Assembly (NCBI RefSeq): GCF_030053345.1
Contig: NZ_JASGBP010000001.1
Location: 496,001-560,000, forward strand
Length of the DNA: 64,000 bases
Direction: 5' to 3'
Origin: Flavobacterium sedimenticola
GTDB taxonomy: Bacteria > Bacteroidota > Bacteroidia > Flavobacteriales > Flavobacteriaceae
In this document: positions 48,438 through 57,258 of the stretch, piece by piece
How positions within the stretch are numbered: position 1 is the first letter of the stretch
Layout: each line of letters starts with the position of its first letter
Translations under genes and position numbers: made by a program
The notes under the pieces: generated by a model
The model's input: only the letters and a program-made list of their open reading frames with translations
Told to the model about the DNA's origin: nothing
The model's database searches: none

Positions 48438-50249
48438 TTATTTGTAATTTTTTTCTTTTCGCTCCAGCTCGGCCTGAAACTCTTCCATGACCGGTTTTAC
48501 GGTACTCTCGGGTAAGTCGGCAATACGAATGTACATTAACCCGTCCACCGCGTTATTAAACAGCGGATCGACATTAAAAGCAACCACGCGGGCATTTTGT
48601 TTGATGTATTTTTTAATCAATACCGGTAAGCGTAAGGTGCCCGGCTCGACTTCGTCTATGATTTTATCAAACTTATTCAAATCGGCCTCCGTTTCGTTGA
48701 ATACAAAATCCTTATCGGCGTCTTTGAGTTTTACTTTAAATTCTTTTTTCGGATGAATGTATTGCGCCACATACGGGTCGTAATAATGCGACTTCATAAA
48801 CTCAATCATCAACGACTTCGAAAACTCGGTAAATTGATTGCTGATACTTACGCCGCCAATCAAATATTTGTGCTCCGGATAACGCAAGGTGGTATGCACA
48901 ATCCCTTTCCACAACAAAAACAAAGGCATGGGTTTTTGCTGGTATTCGTTGACAATAAAGGCGCGTCCCATTTCGATAGATTTTGACATCATATCGTACA
49001 ATTCGGGTTCAAAGCGGAATAAATCGTGTAGGTAAAAACCATCAATGCCGAATTTGGCAAAAATTTCAGAACCCAATCCCATACGGTAAGCACCGGCAAT
49101 TTGCTGGCTCTCATCGTCCCACAAAAACATGTGATGGTAATAGTTGTCGTATTGGTCCAGGTCGATGGATTCATTAGTGCCTTCACCAACCGCACGGAAA
49201 GTGATTTCGCGCAGGCGACCGATTTCGTGGAGTATGTTCGGAATTTTATCGGCAGTCACCAAAAAAACACTGTAATTTTTGCTTTGCAATAATCGGTAGT
49301 CGCCTTCCTGTAATACTTCAATTTCTTCTAAAATTTTATCGTGGTTGGCCGGTTTTACAATTTGTTTCGGACTCTTTGGGGTTTTTAAATTCAGATTCAA
49401 ATTTTGAGAACTCAGCAATTTCGATTCTTCATTGAAGGAATTGGCCAACATATAGGTTTTGCGACGTAAAAATTCGGAGTATTCTTCGATGGTTTTGTGT
49501 TCGTTTTGCTCGGCTACCGAAATGGGTTTTCCGATACGCACTTTAATCACGCGATCTTTTTGCGTTAAGAGTTCCGACGGTAATTTGGCGGTGCGTAAGG
49601 TAGGGTTGATTTTGGATAAAAAGTAAAAGAAACGACTGTTTTTAGCATGAAAATAAATCGGAACCACCGGCACCTGCGCTTTTCGAATAACCTTAATAGC
49701 GCCTTCTTCCCAATCTTTATCAACGACCAATTGACCGTCTTTGTAGGTCGACACTTCTCCGGCAGGAAACATGCCCAAGGGCTTACCGTCGCTCAAATGA
49801 CGTAAGGTTTCTTTAATTCCGATGACACTCGATTTGGCATCTTTGTGATTCTCAAAAGGGTTTACCGGCATAATGTAGGGTTTCATCGGTTCGATGCGAT
49901 GCAACAAAAAATTGGCGATGATTTTAAAATTTGGCTCGCGCTCTAACATTAACTTTAATAGTAAGATGCCGTCAATGCCGCCCAGCGGATGATTGGATAT
50001 GGTGATGTAGGGTCCTTCTTTGGGTAAACGTTTTAAATCTTCTTCGGGAATTTCAAACTTAATTTGAAATTCGTCTAAGATGGCGTTCAAAAATTCTACT
50101 TCGCTCAAATGTTTGTTGCGGTCGTATATTTTGTTTAAGGTCGAAATCTTTAAAGCTTTCATTAGTAACCAGCCGCAAAAAGTTCCGAAAACCCCGTATT
50201 TATCAGCTTTGATTGCCTTTGCAACTTCTTTAGCAGTAACTAAACCCAT
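48438..50249 (-). CDS. olsF: Bifunctional acyltransferase, OlsF-like (ornithine lipid synthesis)
   Basis: 603 residues from ATG 50249; 23 extra codons upstream are unlikely. The N-terminal PlsC-type acyltransferase has SNHPLGGIDG (HxxxxD) and FPAGEVS. The C-terminal GNAT/hemolysin-like domain (about 330-600) has FLVTADKIP, LREITFRAVGEGTNES and AGAYRMGLGSEIF. This order matches OlsF, the fused enzyme making ornithine lipids, with homologues in Flavobacterium. Acts at the cytoplasmic membrane. The aminolipid substrate may differ. Confidence 0.85.
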   Translation of the reverse strand: MGLVTAKEVAKAIKADKYGVFGTFCGWLLMKALKISTLNKIYDRNKHLSEVEFLNAILDEFQIKFEIPEEDLKRLPKEGPYITISNHPLGGIDGILLLKLMLEREPNFKIIANFLLHRIEPMKPYIMPVNPFENHKDAKSSVIGIKETLRHLSDGKPLGMFPAGEVSTYKDGQLVVDKDWEEGAIKVIRKAQVPVVPIYFHAKNSRFFYFLSKINPTLRTAKLPSELLTQKDRVIKVRIGKPISVAEQNEHKTIEEYSEFLRRKTYMLANSFNEESKLLSSQNLNLNLKTPKSPKQIVKPANHDKILEEIEVLQEGDYRLLQSKNYSVFLVTADKIPNILHEIGRLREITFRAVGEGTNESIDLDQYDNYYHHMFLWDDESQQIAGAYRMGLGSEIFAKFGIDGFYLHDLFRFEPELYDMMSKSIEMGRAFIVNEYQQKPMPLFLLWKGIVHTTLRYPEHKYLIGGVSISNQFTEFSKSLMIEFMKSHYYDPYVAQYIHPKKEFKVKLKDADKDFVFNETEADLNKFDKIIDEVEPGTLRLPVLIKKYIKQNARVVAFNVDPLFNNAVDGLMYIRIADLPESTVKPVMEEFQAELERKEKNYK

Positions 50250-50383
50250 GTATGCCGTTCGTTTTTGAGTAAGAAACAAAGATAACAATTCTGATGAAAT
50301 AGCTCGAGTAAAAAGCACAAATTGCCCGTGAAACTTTAATTTTTTATTATGGTTTTTTAGGTTTCAAATAGTTCCGATTTTAT

Positions 50384-50391
50384 TACTTTTG
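50384..50391 (+). promoter_or_regulatory. Probable -7 promoter element TACTTTTG
   Basis: TAnnTTTG match 21 bases before the exonuclease III start. The identical octamer precedes the genes at 52313 and 62217. Confidence 0.5.
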
Positions 50392-50412
50392 AAAAAACTA
50401 AGACCTAATAGA

Positions 50413-51174
50413 ATGCGAATCATTTCTTATAATGTTAACGGCATCAGAGCAGCTATCGCCAAAGGTTTTTTGAGTTGGTTGCAACAAGCCAATCCCGATA
50501 TCATTTGCCTGCAGGAAATTAAAGCTACCGAAGATCAAATTCCGCTCCTTGATGTGGAGCTTTCCGGCTATCCCTATCATTACTGGTTTCCGGCTCAAAA
50601 AAAAGGATACAGCGGTGTGGCGGTTTTGTCTAAAGTGAAACCCAATCAGGTGGTTTTCGGCACCGGCATTGACTATATGGATTTTGAAGGCCGAAACCTG
50701 CGTTTGGATTTTGACAACTTTTCGGTGATGAGTTTGTACTTGCCTTCGGGAACTAATATCGACCGGTTAGACCATAAATTTCAGTACATGGATGATTTTT
50801 ATACCTATGTAAATCACTTAAAGAAAGAAATTCCGAATCTGATTATTTGTGGTGATTACAATATTTGTCACGAAGCTATCGATATTCATGATCCGGTAAG
50901 AAATAAAACGGTATCAGGGTTTTTACCCGAAGAACGTGCTTGGTTGGATAAATTTATCAAAAACGGATTTATCGATACCTTCCGCTTTTTTAACAAAGAA
51001 CCGCATCATTACAGTTGGTGGAGTTACCGCGCCAATGCCCGCGCCAATAATAAAGGGTGGCGTATTGATTATTGCTTGGCCACGGAAACCCTAAAAGACC
51101 GACTAACTCGAGCGGTAATTTTACCCGAAGCCAAACATTCGGACCATTGTCCGGTTTTGGTAGAAATTGATTAA
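50413..51174 (+). CDS. xth: Exodeoxyribonuclease III
   Basis: 253 residues from ATG 50413. Motifs of the ExoIII/AP endonuclease family: SYNVNGIRAA, CLQEIKATE (catalytic Glu), GYSGVAVLSK, CGDYNICH, WSYRANARANNKGWRIDY and the C-terminal SDHCPV (catalytic Asp-His). It removes 3' blocks and cuts abasic sites in base excision repair. Starts with its own promoter and may continue into the OmpA lipoprotein gene 26 bases later. Confidence 0.95.
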   Translation: MRIISYNVNGIRAAIAKGFLSWLQQANPDIICLQEIKATEDQIPLLDVELSGYPYHYWFPAQKKGYSGVAVLSKVKPNQVVFGTGIDYMDFEGRNLRLDFDNFSVMSLYLPSGTNIDRLDHKFQYMDDFYTYVNHLKKEIPNLIICGDYNICHEAIDIHDPVRNKTVSGFLPEERAWLDKFIKNGFIDTFRFFNKEPHHYSWWSYRANARANNKGWRIDYCLATETLKDRLTRAVILPEAKHSDHCPVLVEID

Positions 51175-51200
51175 AAAATAACCCCATAATAACAAACAGC

Positions 51201-52166
51201 ATGATAAAAAGAATAGTGTTAGGCTTAGCCGTTTTAGGATTGATGACCTCTTGTGTTTCCAAAAAGATTTATAACGATTTGGAAAATAAGTACACCGATT
51301 TAAAAAAGGAAAATCGCTCCTTAGCCGATGAGGTAGAGGAATTACACAAAGCCAACGCCGAATTCGATTCGGTAAACAAATCCCTAACGGCCGAATTAAC
51401 CAAACTCAAAGCCGATCGCGATAAATTACAAGCCGATTGTACCGCAACAGCCAACAATTTAAAAGCCTTGCAAGAGTCGTATGCCGCTTTAGAGAAAAAC
51501 AGCAACGAGGCGCTGCAAACCAATATGACCAAGAACAGAGAGTTGTTGGCACAATTGGAAGCCAAAGAAAAAGCGATGGCGGCCGAGCAAGACCGACTCA
51601 ATAAGTTGCGCGATGAGCTTGCAGCCAGTACCAAACGCTTGAACGAGCTGGAATCGATGATTGCGGCCAAAGACGCCAGTATGAAAAAGCTCAAAGAAAC
51701 GTTGTCTAAAGCGCTTAACGCCTTTGAAGGAAAAGGGTTAACCATTGAGCAAAAGAACGGGAAGGTTTATGTTTCCATGGAAAACAAATTGTTGTTCCAA
51801 ACCGGTAGTTGGGCGGTAGGGACCGAAGGACGTAAAGCGGTAGTAGAAGTTGGGAAAGTGCTGGCTCAGAATCCTGATATCACTGTGTTGATTGAAGGCC
51901 ATACCGACAATGATAAAATTTACGGAGCAATAGGCGGCGGCATAGAAAACAACTGGGATTTATCGACTAAAAGAGCTACAGCCATAGTGAATATTTTGAG
52001 CGAAAATGCCGGTATTCAAAAGAAAAATTTAACTGCAGCGGGTAGAGGAGAATATGCTCCTTTGATGAGTAATGATACACCGGAAGGCAAAGCCAAAAAC
52101 CGAAGAATCGAAATTATTTTAACACCAAAACTCGATGAGATTACTAAAATGTTGAATGAGTTTTAA
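51201..52166 (+). CDS. OmpA-family lipoprotein with long coiled coil
   Basis: 321 residues. The lipobox ends MTSC. A long coiled coil (about 25-175, with heptads such as LEAKEKAMAAEQDRLNKL) is followed by an OmpA peptidoglycan-binding domain (about 195-315): LFQTGSWAVGTEG, IEGHTDNDK, NWDLSTKRATAIVNIL and GRGEYAPLMSNDTPEGKAKN. It tethers the outer membrane to the cell wall, with the coiled coil acting as spacer. Confidence 0.92.
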   Translation: MIKRIVLGLAVLGLMTSCVSKKIYNDLENKYTDLKKENRSLADEVEELHKANAEFDSVNKSLTAELTKLKADRDKLQADCTATANNLKALQESYAALEKNSNEALQTNMTKNRELLAQLEAKEKAMAAEQDRLNKLRDELAASTKRLNELESMIAAKDASMKKLKETLSKALNAFEGKGLTIEQKNGKVYVSMENKLLFQTGSWAVGTEGRKAVVEVGKVLAQNPDITVLIEGHTDNDKIYGAIGGGIENNWDLSTKRATAIVNILSENAGIQKKNLTAAGRGEYAPLMSNDTPEGKAKNRRIEIILTPKLDEITKMLNEF

Positions 52167-52194
52167 GACAAAGGCACTAAGGTGCTATGTGACT

Positions 52195-52227
52195 AAGGTT
52201 CTAAGTTTCGGCTTAGAACCTTTTTTT
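52195..52227 (+). terminator. Intrinsic terminator after the OmpA gene
   Basis: AAGGTTCTAAG-TTTCGG-CTTAGAACCTT plus T run. It is preceded by a related degenerate repeat (CACTAAGGTGC, GACTAAGGTTC). Confidence 0.88.
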
Positions 52228-52283
52228 CTGTCAACGACTCCAAAAAATGTGTTAACCAATCCCCATAAATAATAGGATTATTT

Positions 52284-52291
52284 TACTTTTG
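52284..52291 (+). promoter_or_regulatory. Probable -7 promoter element TACTTTTG
   Basis: TAnnTTTG match 21 bases before ATG 52313 of the aldo/keto reductase gene. Confidence 0.5.
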
Positions 52292-52312
52292 CGCAGCAAA
52301 AAAGCAGTACCA

Positions 52313-53347
52313 ATGAATTACACTACGATACCCAATACCGACATCAAAATCAGTAAAGTATGTTTAGGCACCATGACTTTCGGAGAACAAAATTCGGAGA
52401 AGGATGCCCACGACCAACTGGATGTAGCCATCGCCAAAGGCATTAATTTTATTGATACTGCGGAAATGTATCCGGTGGCGGCACGCGAAGCCACGGTAGG
52501 ACTAACCGAAAAATACATCGGAACCTGGTTGAAAAAATCGGGTAAGCGAGATACATTGGTGATTGCTACCAAAATAGCCGGACCGAATCGCGGTTTGGGG
52601 TATATCAGACAACCGCTTGATTTTTCCAAAAAAAGTATCGGGCAGGCAGTGGACAATAGTTTGAAAAATCTGCAAACAGACTATATCGATTTATATCAAA
52701 TGCACTGGCCTGAGCGCGTGATGAATATGTTCGGTCAACGTGGCGTAGCGCATTTGGATACCCAATGGCAGGATAACTTTTTTGAAGTACTCACGACATT
52801 TGACAGTTTAATTAAAGAAGGTAAAATCAAACACATCGGGGTTTCGAACGAAAACCCGTATGGCGTAATGAAATTTTTACTTGAAAGTGAAAAACACGGT
52901 TTGCCCCGTATTGTAACCATTCAAAATCCCTACTCATTGTTAAATCGATTGTTTGAAGTAGGCTTGTCGGAAATGTGTATGCGCGAAAATGTTGGGCTGA
53001 TGGCCTATTCACCGTTAGCTTTCAGTTATCTGACCGGAAAGCATTTAAACGGTATTTTACCCGATTCTCGCCTAGGCTTATTTCCGCAGTTTAAGCGCTA
53101 CAGCAATGAAAACTGCCATCAAGCCACCAAATTGTATCAGGAATTGGCCTTGGCTAACGGACTAACCTTAACGCAAATGGCGTTGGCTTTTATCCACCAA
53201 CAAGAGTTTGTGATGTCGACCATCATCGGAGCCACAACGATTCCGCAATTGGAAGAAAACATAGCGGCTTTTGACGTAACATTATCGCCTGAAATTATTG
53301 CCGAAATCAACCGAATCCAATCGATTTACCCTGATCCGGCCCCATAA
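52313..53347 (+). CDS. Aldo/keto reductase, Tas-like
   Basis: 344 residues from ATG 52313. Family landmarks: CLGTMTFGEQNSE, FIDTAEMY with catalytic Tyr, VIATKIAG (Lys), and YQMHWPER (His). The C-terminal STIIGATTIPQLEENIAAFD is the NADP-binding loop. It closely resembles the NADP(H)-dependent Tas/YgdS subgroup. Reduces carbonyls; the substrate is unknown. It ends one base before the convergent sugar dehydrogenase gene, leaving no room for a terminator. Confidence 0.92.
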   Translation: MNYTTIPNTDIKISKVCLGTMTFGEQNSEKDAHDQLDVAIAKGINFIDTAEMYPVAAREATVGLTEKYIGTWLKKSGKRDTLVIATKIAGPNRGLGYIRQPLDFSKKSIGQAVDNSLKNLQTDYIDLYQMHWPERVMNMFGQRGVAHLDTQWQDNFFEVLTTFDSLIKEGKIKHIGVSNENPYGVMKFLLESEKHGLPRIVTIQNPYSLLNRLFEVGLSEMCMRENVGLMAYSPLAFSYLTGKHLNGILPDSRLGLFPQFKRYSNENCHQATKLYQELALANGLTLTQMALAFIHQQEFVMSTIIGATTIPQLEENIAAFDVTLSPEIIAEINRIQSIYPDPAP

Positions 53348-53348
53348 T

Positions 53349-54725
53349 TTATTCAATAGCCACTTTAGTAGTCAGGCGTTCCCCGCTTTGTGTTTCAACC
53401 ACGGCCAAATACAATCCTTTGGTGATAGCAGCGACGTTAATTGTGTATATCGGCATGGTTGACAACGTTTGTTGCAGTACCACCTTTCCGCTGAGGTCGG
53501 TAATGGTAAACGATTTTAAGTCGAGGTTGTTATTGTTGGTCATCGATAATTCGGTTTTAGCCGGGTTCGGATACAAACGGATACCGTTTTGCTCAAAGTC
53601 GGTTGCCGCCAATGATGTGTCAGTCAATTTGTAAATTACATTACCCATCGCCACATACAACTCGCCGTCTTTGTCTTCTCCGAAAGTGGTAATCAATCCC
53701 GGGCCATCGTAATTCCAGGTAATCGTGCCGCTATTGTCAACCCAACCAATTTCTCCGGTACAGTAATCGGCAAAAAAGTATTTCCCTGAAAAATTAGGAT
53801 AGGTCGAGCCGGTGTAAAAATAGCCTCCGGTTACCGAACATCTGCTGGTGGAACCATGAAGATAAACAGCTACAGGTGCAACTGTATTGGCATAGGTTGG
53901 GCAACTTCCGGTATTGTTGTAGGCTACATTGCCTTCGTAACAACGCCAGCCAAAGTTCAAGCCGGTATTCGGTAACGGACTGGTGATTTTATTAATTTCT
54001 TCAATGGCATTCTGGCCGACATCGGCAATCCACAAATCACCATTCAATCGGTTAAACGAAAATTTCCACGGGTTACGCATCCCGATAGCCCAAATTTCGT
54101 CATTTCCGGTAACCCCAACATAAGGATTGGCAGGCGGAATACCATAAGGGGAAGCCGAGTCGACATCGATGCGTAGCATCTTCCCCAAATTCTCGGTAAT
54201 GTTTTGGGCTCTGTTGCCCGGGTCGCCACCACTGCCGCCATCTCCCATACCGATATACAAATAACCATCGGGGCCAAACTTGATGGAGCCGCCGTTATGA
54301 TTGCTAAAAGGTTGTGAAACCGTCAATAAAACCGTGCCGCTCGAAGCATTGGCTACATTAGGGTCAGCCGAAACCGAGTAGCGGGCAATCACTGTCGCCC
54401 CGTCGCCCGCTCGGGTATAATTGACATAAAAATACCCATTTGTAGCATAGTTAGGGTGAAAAGCCAATCCCAACAAACCTCTTTCACCTCCGGATACGAT
54501 TACACTGGTTCCCAAACTTAAAAAAGGCGTGGCGTTTACTGTTCCGTTAGGGTTTACAATTCGGATAAGACCACCTTGTTGTACTACAAACAACCGACTG
54601 TCGTTTACCGGGTGTGTAATTTCAATCGGAGCCGTAAAACCCGTGGCGAAACTTTGCAAGGCTATAGATTGACTCCATCCGAAAACGGATAACAAAAGGT
54701 TGATGAAGAGTATTGTTTTTTTCAT
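53349..54725 (-). CDS. PQQ-type sugar dehydrogenase (GSDH) with T9SS sorting domain
   Basis: 458 residues. Signal peptide to about residue 18. A six-bladed soluble glucose/aldose dehydrogenase propeller (about 25-370): GGERGLLGLAFHPNY, SNHNGGSIKFGPDGYLYIGMGDGGSGGDPGN (several blades), IWAIGMRNPWKFSF, and CYEGNVAYNN. His in FHPNY and Arg in GMRNPW are in the positions expected to contact PQQ. The C-terminal Por tail begins RLYPNPAKTE. Likely surface-located oxidation of sugars; PQQ genes are not in the window. Confidence 0.9.
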   Translation of the reverse strand: MKKTILFINLLLSVFGWSQSIALQSFATGFTAPIEITHPVNDSRLFVVQQGGLIRIVNPNGTVNATPFLSLGTSVIVSGGERGLLGLAFHPNYATNGYFYVNYTRAGDGATVIARYSVSADPNVANASSGTVLLTVSQPFSNHNGGSIKFGPDGYLYIGMGDGGSGGDPGNRAQNITENLGKMLRIDVDSASPYGIPPANPYVGVTGNDEIWAIGMRNPWKFSFNRLNGDLWIADVGQNAIEEINKITSPLPNTGLNFGWRCYEGNVAYNNTGSCPTYANTVAPVAVYLHGSTSRCSVTGGYFYTGSTYPNFSGKYFFADYCTGEIGWVDNSGTITWNYDGPGLITTFGEDKDGELYVAMGNVIYKLTDTSLAATDFEQNGIRLYPNPAKTELSMTNNNNLDLKSFTITDLSGKVVLQQTLSTMPIYTINVAAITKGLYLAVVETQSGERLTTKVAIE

Positions 54726-54778
54726 ACGAATCGATTTTTCGTAAAGTTATAAAATTCAATCAATTAAATTTAAAAAAT

Positions 54779-56731
54779 TTAAAAATCAAACTCCTCCAAA
54801 CTCAAACTATCATTTGCCGTATTGTTGATTGGCTTTTGTTTAAGGTACATTTTGGCCGGTCCGGAAATATCCAAAGCAAAGTTGCCCACCGTGTCGTTAG
54901 CAGTAATAAGATTTCTTTTAAACATCAGTCGCATCAAGAAATCATTGTGTTGTTGGGCATAAGGTTTGAATGTTTCACTGTTTTCCAAACGCGACATAAA
55001 GCCTTTAGGTTTCGGGATAATACCCGCTAAAAACAAACATTGATTTACGTTTAAATCTTGCGGAAGTTTGTTGAAATAAAAACGAGAGGCTTCGCCAATC
55101 CCATAAATATCGGGTCCCCATTCGATAATGTTAAAATACACTTCGAGCATCCGCTCTTTGCTGACAATTCGATTATTTTCCAAAATATAAACCAACAATA
55201 TTTCTTCAAGCTTGCGCGAGAGGGTTTTCTCTCGGGTCAGAAAGACATTTTTAACCAATTGCATGCTGATGGTACTGGCGCCGCGAGCAAATTTTTTGGT
55301 ACGAATGTTTTTGGCGATTGATTGTTTGAAGGCTTCATTGATAAACCCACGATGGCTGAAAAAAGAGGGGTCTTCACTCGTCAACACACATTTCTGCAAA
55401 TAAGGAGAAATTTGATCTAGCGGCGTGTAGTTCGGATTAGAGGTGCCCACGATAATCGGTCTTTGTGGCACACCTTTATCGATGGCGCGGTAGGTAAACT
55501 CATGGTTAATTTTATTCAAATCGGCTTCGCCGTATTTAGTGATTTTAAGCCCTTCGGGTTGTAGTTTGCTGTCAAAAATGATAGCGTTCGGCTTGTGGTT
55601 GTTGTATTCAAAATGAAGCGCATAACTAAAATTTCCGCTGGCTTCCATTCCCTGAAAATGGCGGAATAACCCATTGGGTAACGATTCGATAAAGTCCTGA
55701 GCTTTCATTTTCGGAATTTTCAGTTTTAGGGCATACACTTTATCGGTTTCATTCGTGTAAGCGATATAGGGATGGCATGCAATCCGGTTCAACTGCATGG
55801 TTGAGGTACTGTCCAAAGCCAAAAATCGGGAGCCGATTAAAAAACGATAGTCAAAACGGGCTTTTTGAATAATCACATCTTTCTTAGCCACTTTAGGATG
55901 ATTTATTCGCAAGCCTTGAATGGAAGAATAGCCGTCGATGTGCAGTTCACCGCTTTCCATCGCTACCTTTTCTACATTAAAACGGATGGATGTAAACCCG
56001 GTTTTGAGATGGAATTTTTTATCCAAATACGGGAGTTGTATGGTGTCGTTTTTAGGGTTGAAAAATTGCAAATCGGCTTTGCGGTCCCGAGGGTCGGCAA
56101 ATCCGGTTACGGCCCATTCTTGCGAAAAATCATTTGATGATACTTGTATTAACGTGTTGAGTTTTTTGTCCGCTAAAGCCAATTCGCTAAAATCAAAAAC
56201 CACTTTATTCCCGTTATCATTCAGCTTACAGGCAAAACCGGTCACACGCATGTCGGTCGGAACTAAATCGAACAATTTGGAGGTAATTTTGTGTAAAAGT
56301 TTGGCATAGTTGACCTCAGTGTTTTCTTTTTTTTCTTTTTTGGAACGTAGGAAAGCCTCATAGTTGCTGCCGTTTTTGGTTTTAACCAATTGGATGTAGC
56401 CCTTGTTGATTTCGAGTTGCCCCAATTGAATATCACCCACGAGTAGCTTCCAAAAGTTGACACTGGTTTTTAATTCATTGATTCGAACAAGGGTGTCTGC
56501 CTCTTTCGGAACCAAGGAAAGTTGATGGAACTCCAATTGTGTCAACCCTTTAAATTCGGCTTTGGCTATTTTGAAACGGCATTGGTACTCGCGTTCCATT
56601 TTAGTGTCTATTCGGTGAATGACTTGCTCTAAAAGGGTATCTCGAAACACAAAAAGCAACACCACGCCCAGCAGTACCAACGCTCCGAGGATACTCAAAA
56701 ACAGTTTTACTTTTTGTCTTTTGATTTTCAT
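54779..56731 (-). CDS. Membrane-anchored peptidoglycan transglycosylase (GT51)
   Basis: 650 residues. One N-terminal membrane anchor (about 9-29), then a long unassigned region (about 30-440) with AsmA-like beta character. The glycosyltransferase family 51 domain is at about 455-600: SEDPSFFSHRGF (catalytic Glu, EDxxFxxHxG), ARGASTISMQLVKN, KLEEILLVYILE and EVYFNIIEWGPDIYGIG. It polymerises lipid II glycan strands. No transpeptidase domain, so it is monofunctional, but much larger than MtgA. It overlaps gldH by 4 bases. Confidence 0.88.
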   Translation of the reverse strand: MKIKRQKVKLFLSILGALVLLGVVLLFVFRDTLLEQVIHRIDTKMEREYQCRFKIAKAEFKGLTQLEFHQLSLVPKEADTLVRINELKTSVNFWKLLVGDIQLGQLEINKGYIQLVKTKNGSNYEAFLRSKKEKKENTEVNYAKLLHKITSKLFDLVPTDMRVTGFACKLNDNGNKVVFDFSELALADKKLNTLIQVSSNDFSQEWAVTGFADPRDRKADLQFFNPKNDTIQLPYLDKKFHLKTGFTSIRFNVEKVAMESGELHIDGYSSIQGLRINHPKVAKKDVIIQKARFDYRFLIGSRFLALDSTSTMQLNRIACHPYIAYTNETDKVYALKLKIPKMKAQDFIESLPNGLFRHFQGMEASGNFSYALHFEYNNHKPNAIIFDSKLQPEGLKITKYGEADLNKINHEFTYRAIDKGVPQRPIIVGTSNPNYTPLDQISPYLQKCVLTSEDPSFFSHRGFINEAFKQSIAKNIRTKKFARGASTISMQLVKNVFLTREKTLSRKLEEILLVYILENNRIVSKERMLEVYFNIIEWGPDIYGIGEASRFYFNKLPQDLNVNQCLFLAGIIPKPKGFMSRLENSETFKPYAQQHNDFLMRLMFKRNLITANDTVGNFALDISGPAKMYLKQKPINNTANDSLSLEEFDF

Positions 56732-57195
56732 GGCTCCGATTTTGTGATTTCCAATCCGACACCCAGTATATTAGGCAAATACGGTCCATCATAGCGATGC
56801 GAAACCGTCACTGTGTATTTGCCTTTGGAGAGTTTTAGGTTCTCTTTAACCATCGAATCCAAATCGCAAATGTCGCCAACACAGTCGCCTAACTCTTGGC
56901 CTTCCGAATCTTTCAACACCAAATCAAAAGTGAAATCTTCCGTCTTTCCGTCGGGTTTTTTGAAGCTGAAATGAAGCGGAACGGATGTCATGGGATAGCC
57001 GTATACATGACTGAATTTAAAAAGCACATTGTAGTGTGCCGCTTCGTCATCAATGGTAAAATCATATGATTTTGTATTGGTTTGTGCCCATTGATGGCTT
57101 TCGTCTAAGGTGTCAAACCGACTGTAAACCGTGTTTTGTGAACACGAGGTTATCAAAAAAAGAAAACAGAGGATAAGTAGATTTTGGATTTTCAT
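56728..57195 (-). CDS. gldH: Gliding motility lipoprotein GldH
   Basis: 155 residues from ATG 57195; a TTG two codons upstream is possible. The lipobox ends ITSC. The family pattern continues with SRFDTLDESHQW, the central VPLHFSFKKPDGKTEDF, and GDICDLD then GKYTVTVSHRYDGPYLPNILGVGLEI. GldH is required for gliding and is associated with the GldG/T9SS machinery in Flavobacterium. Coupled to the downstream transglycosylase. Confidence 0.93.
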   Translation of the reverse strand: MKIQNLLILCFLFLITSCSQNTVYSRFDTLDESHQWAQTNTKSYDFTIDDEAAHYNVLFKFSHVYGYPMTSVPLHFSFKKPDGKTEDFTFDLVLKDSEGQELGDCVGDICDLDSMVKENLKLSKGKYTVTVSHRYDGPYLPNILGVGLEITKSEP

Positions 57196-57258
57196 ACGCA
57201 AAAGGGTTAACAGTAAAAACGGTTTTAAGCAAACTTTATTGTGCTGATTGACTATAAT

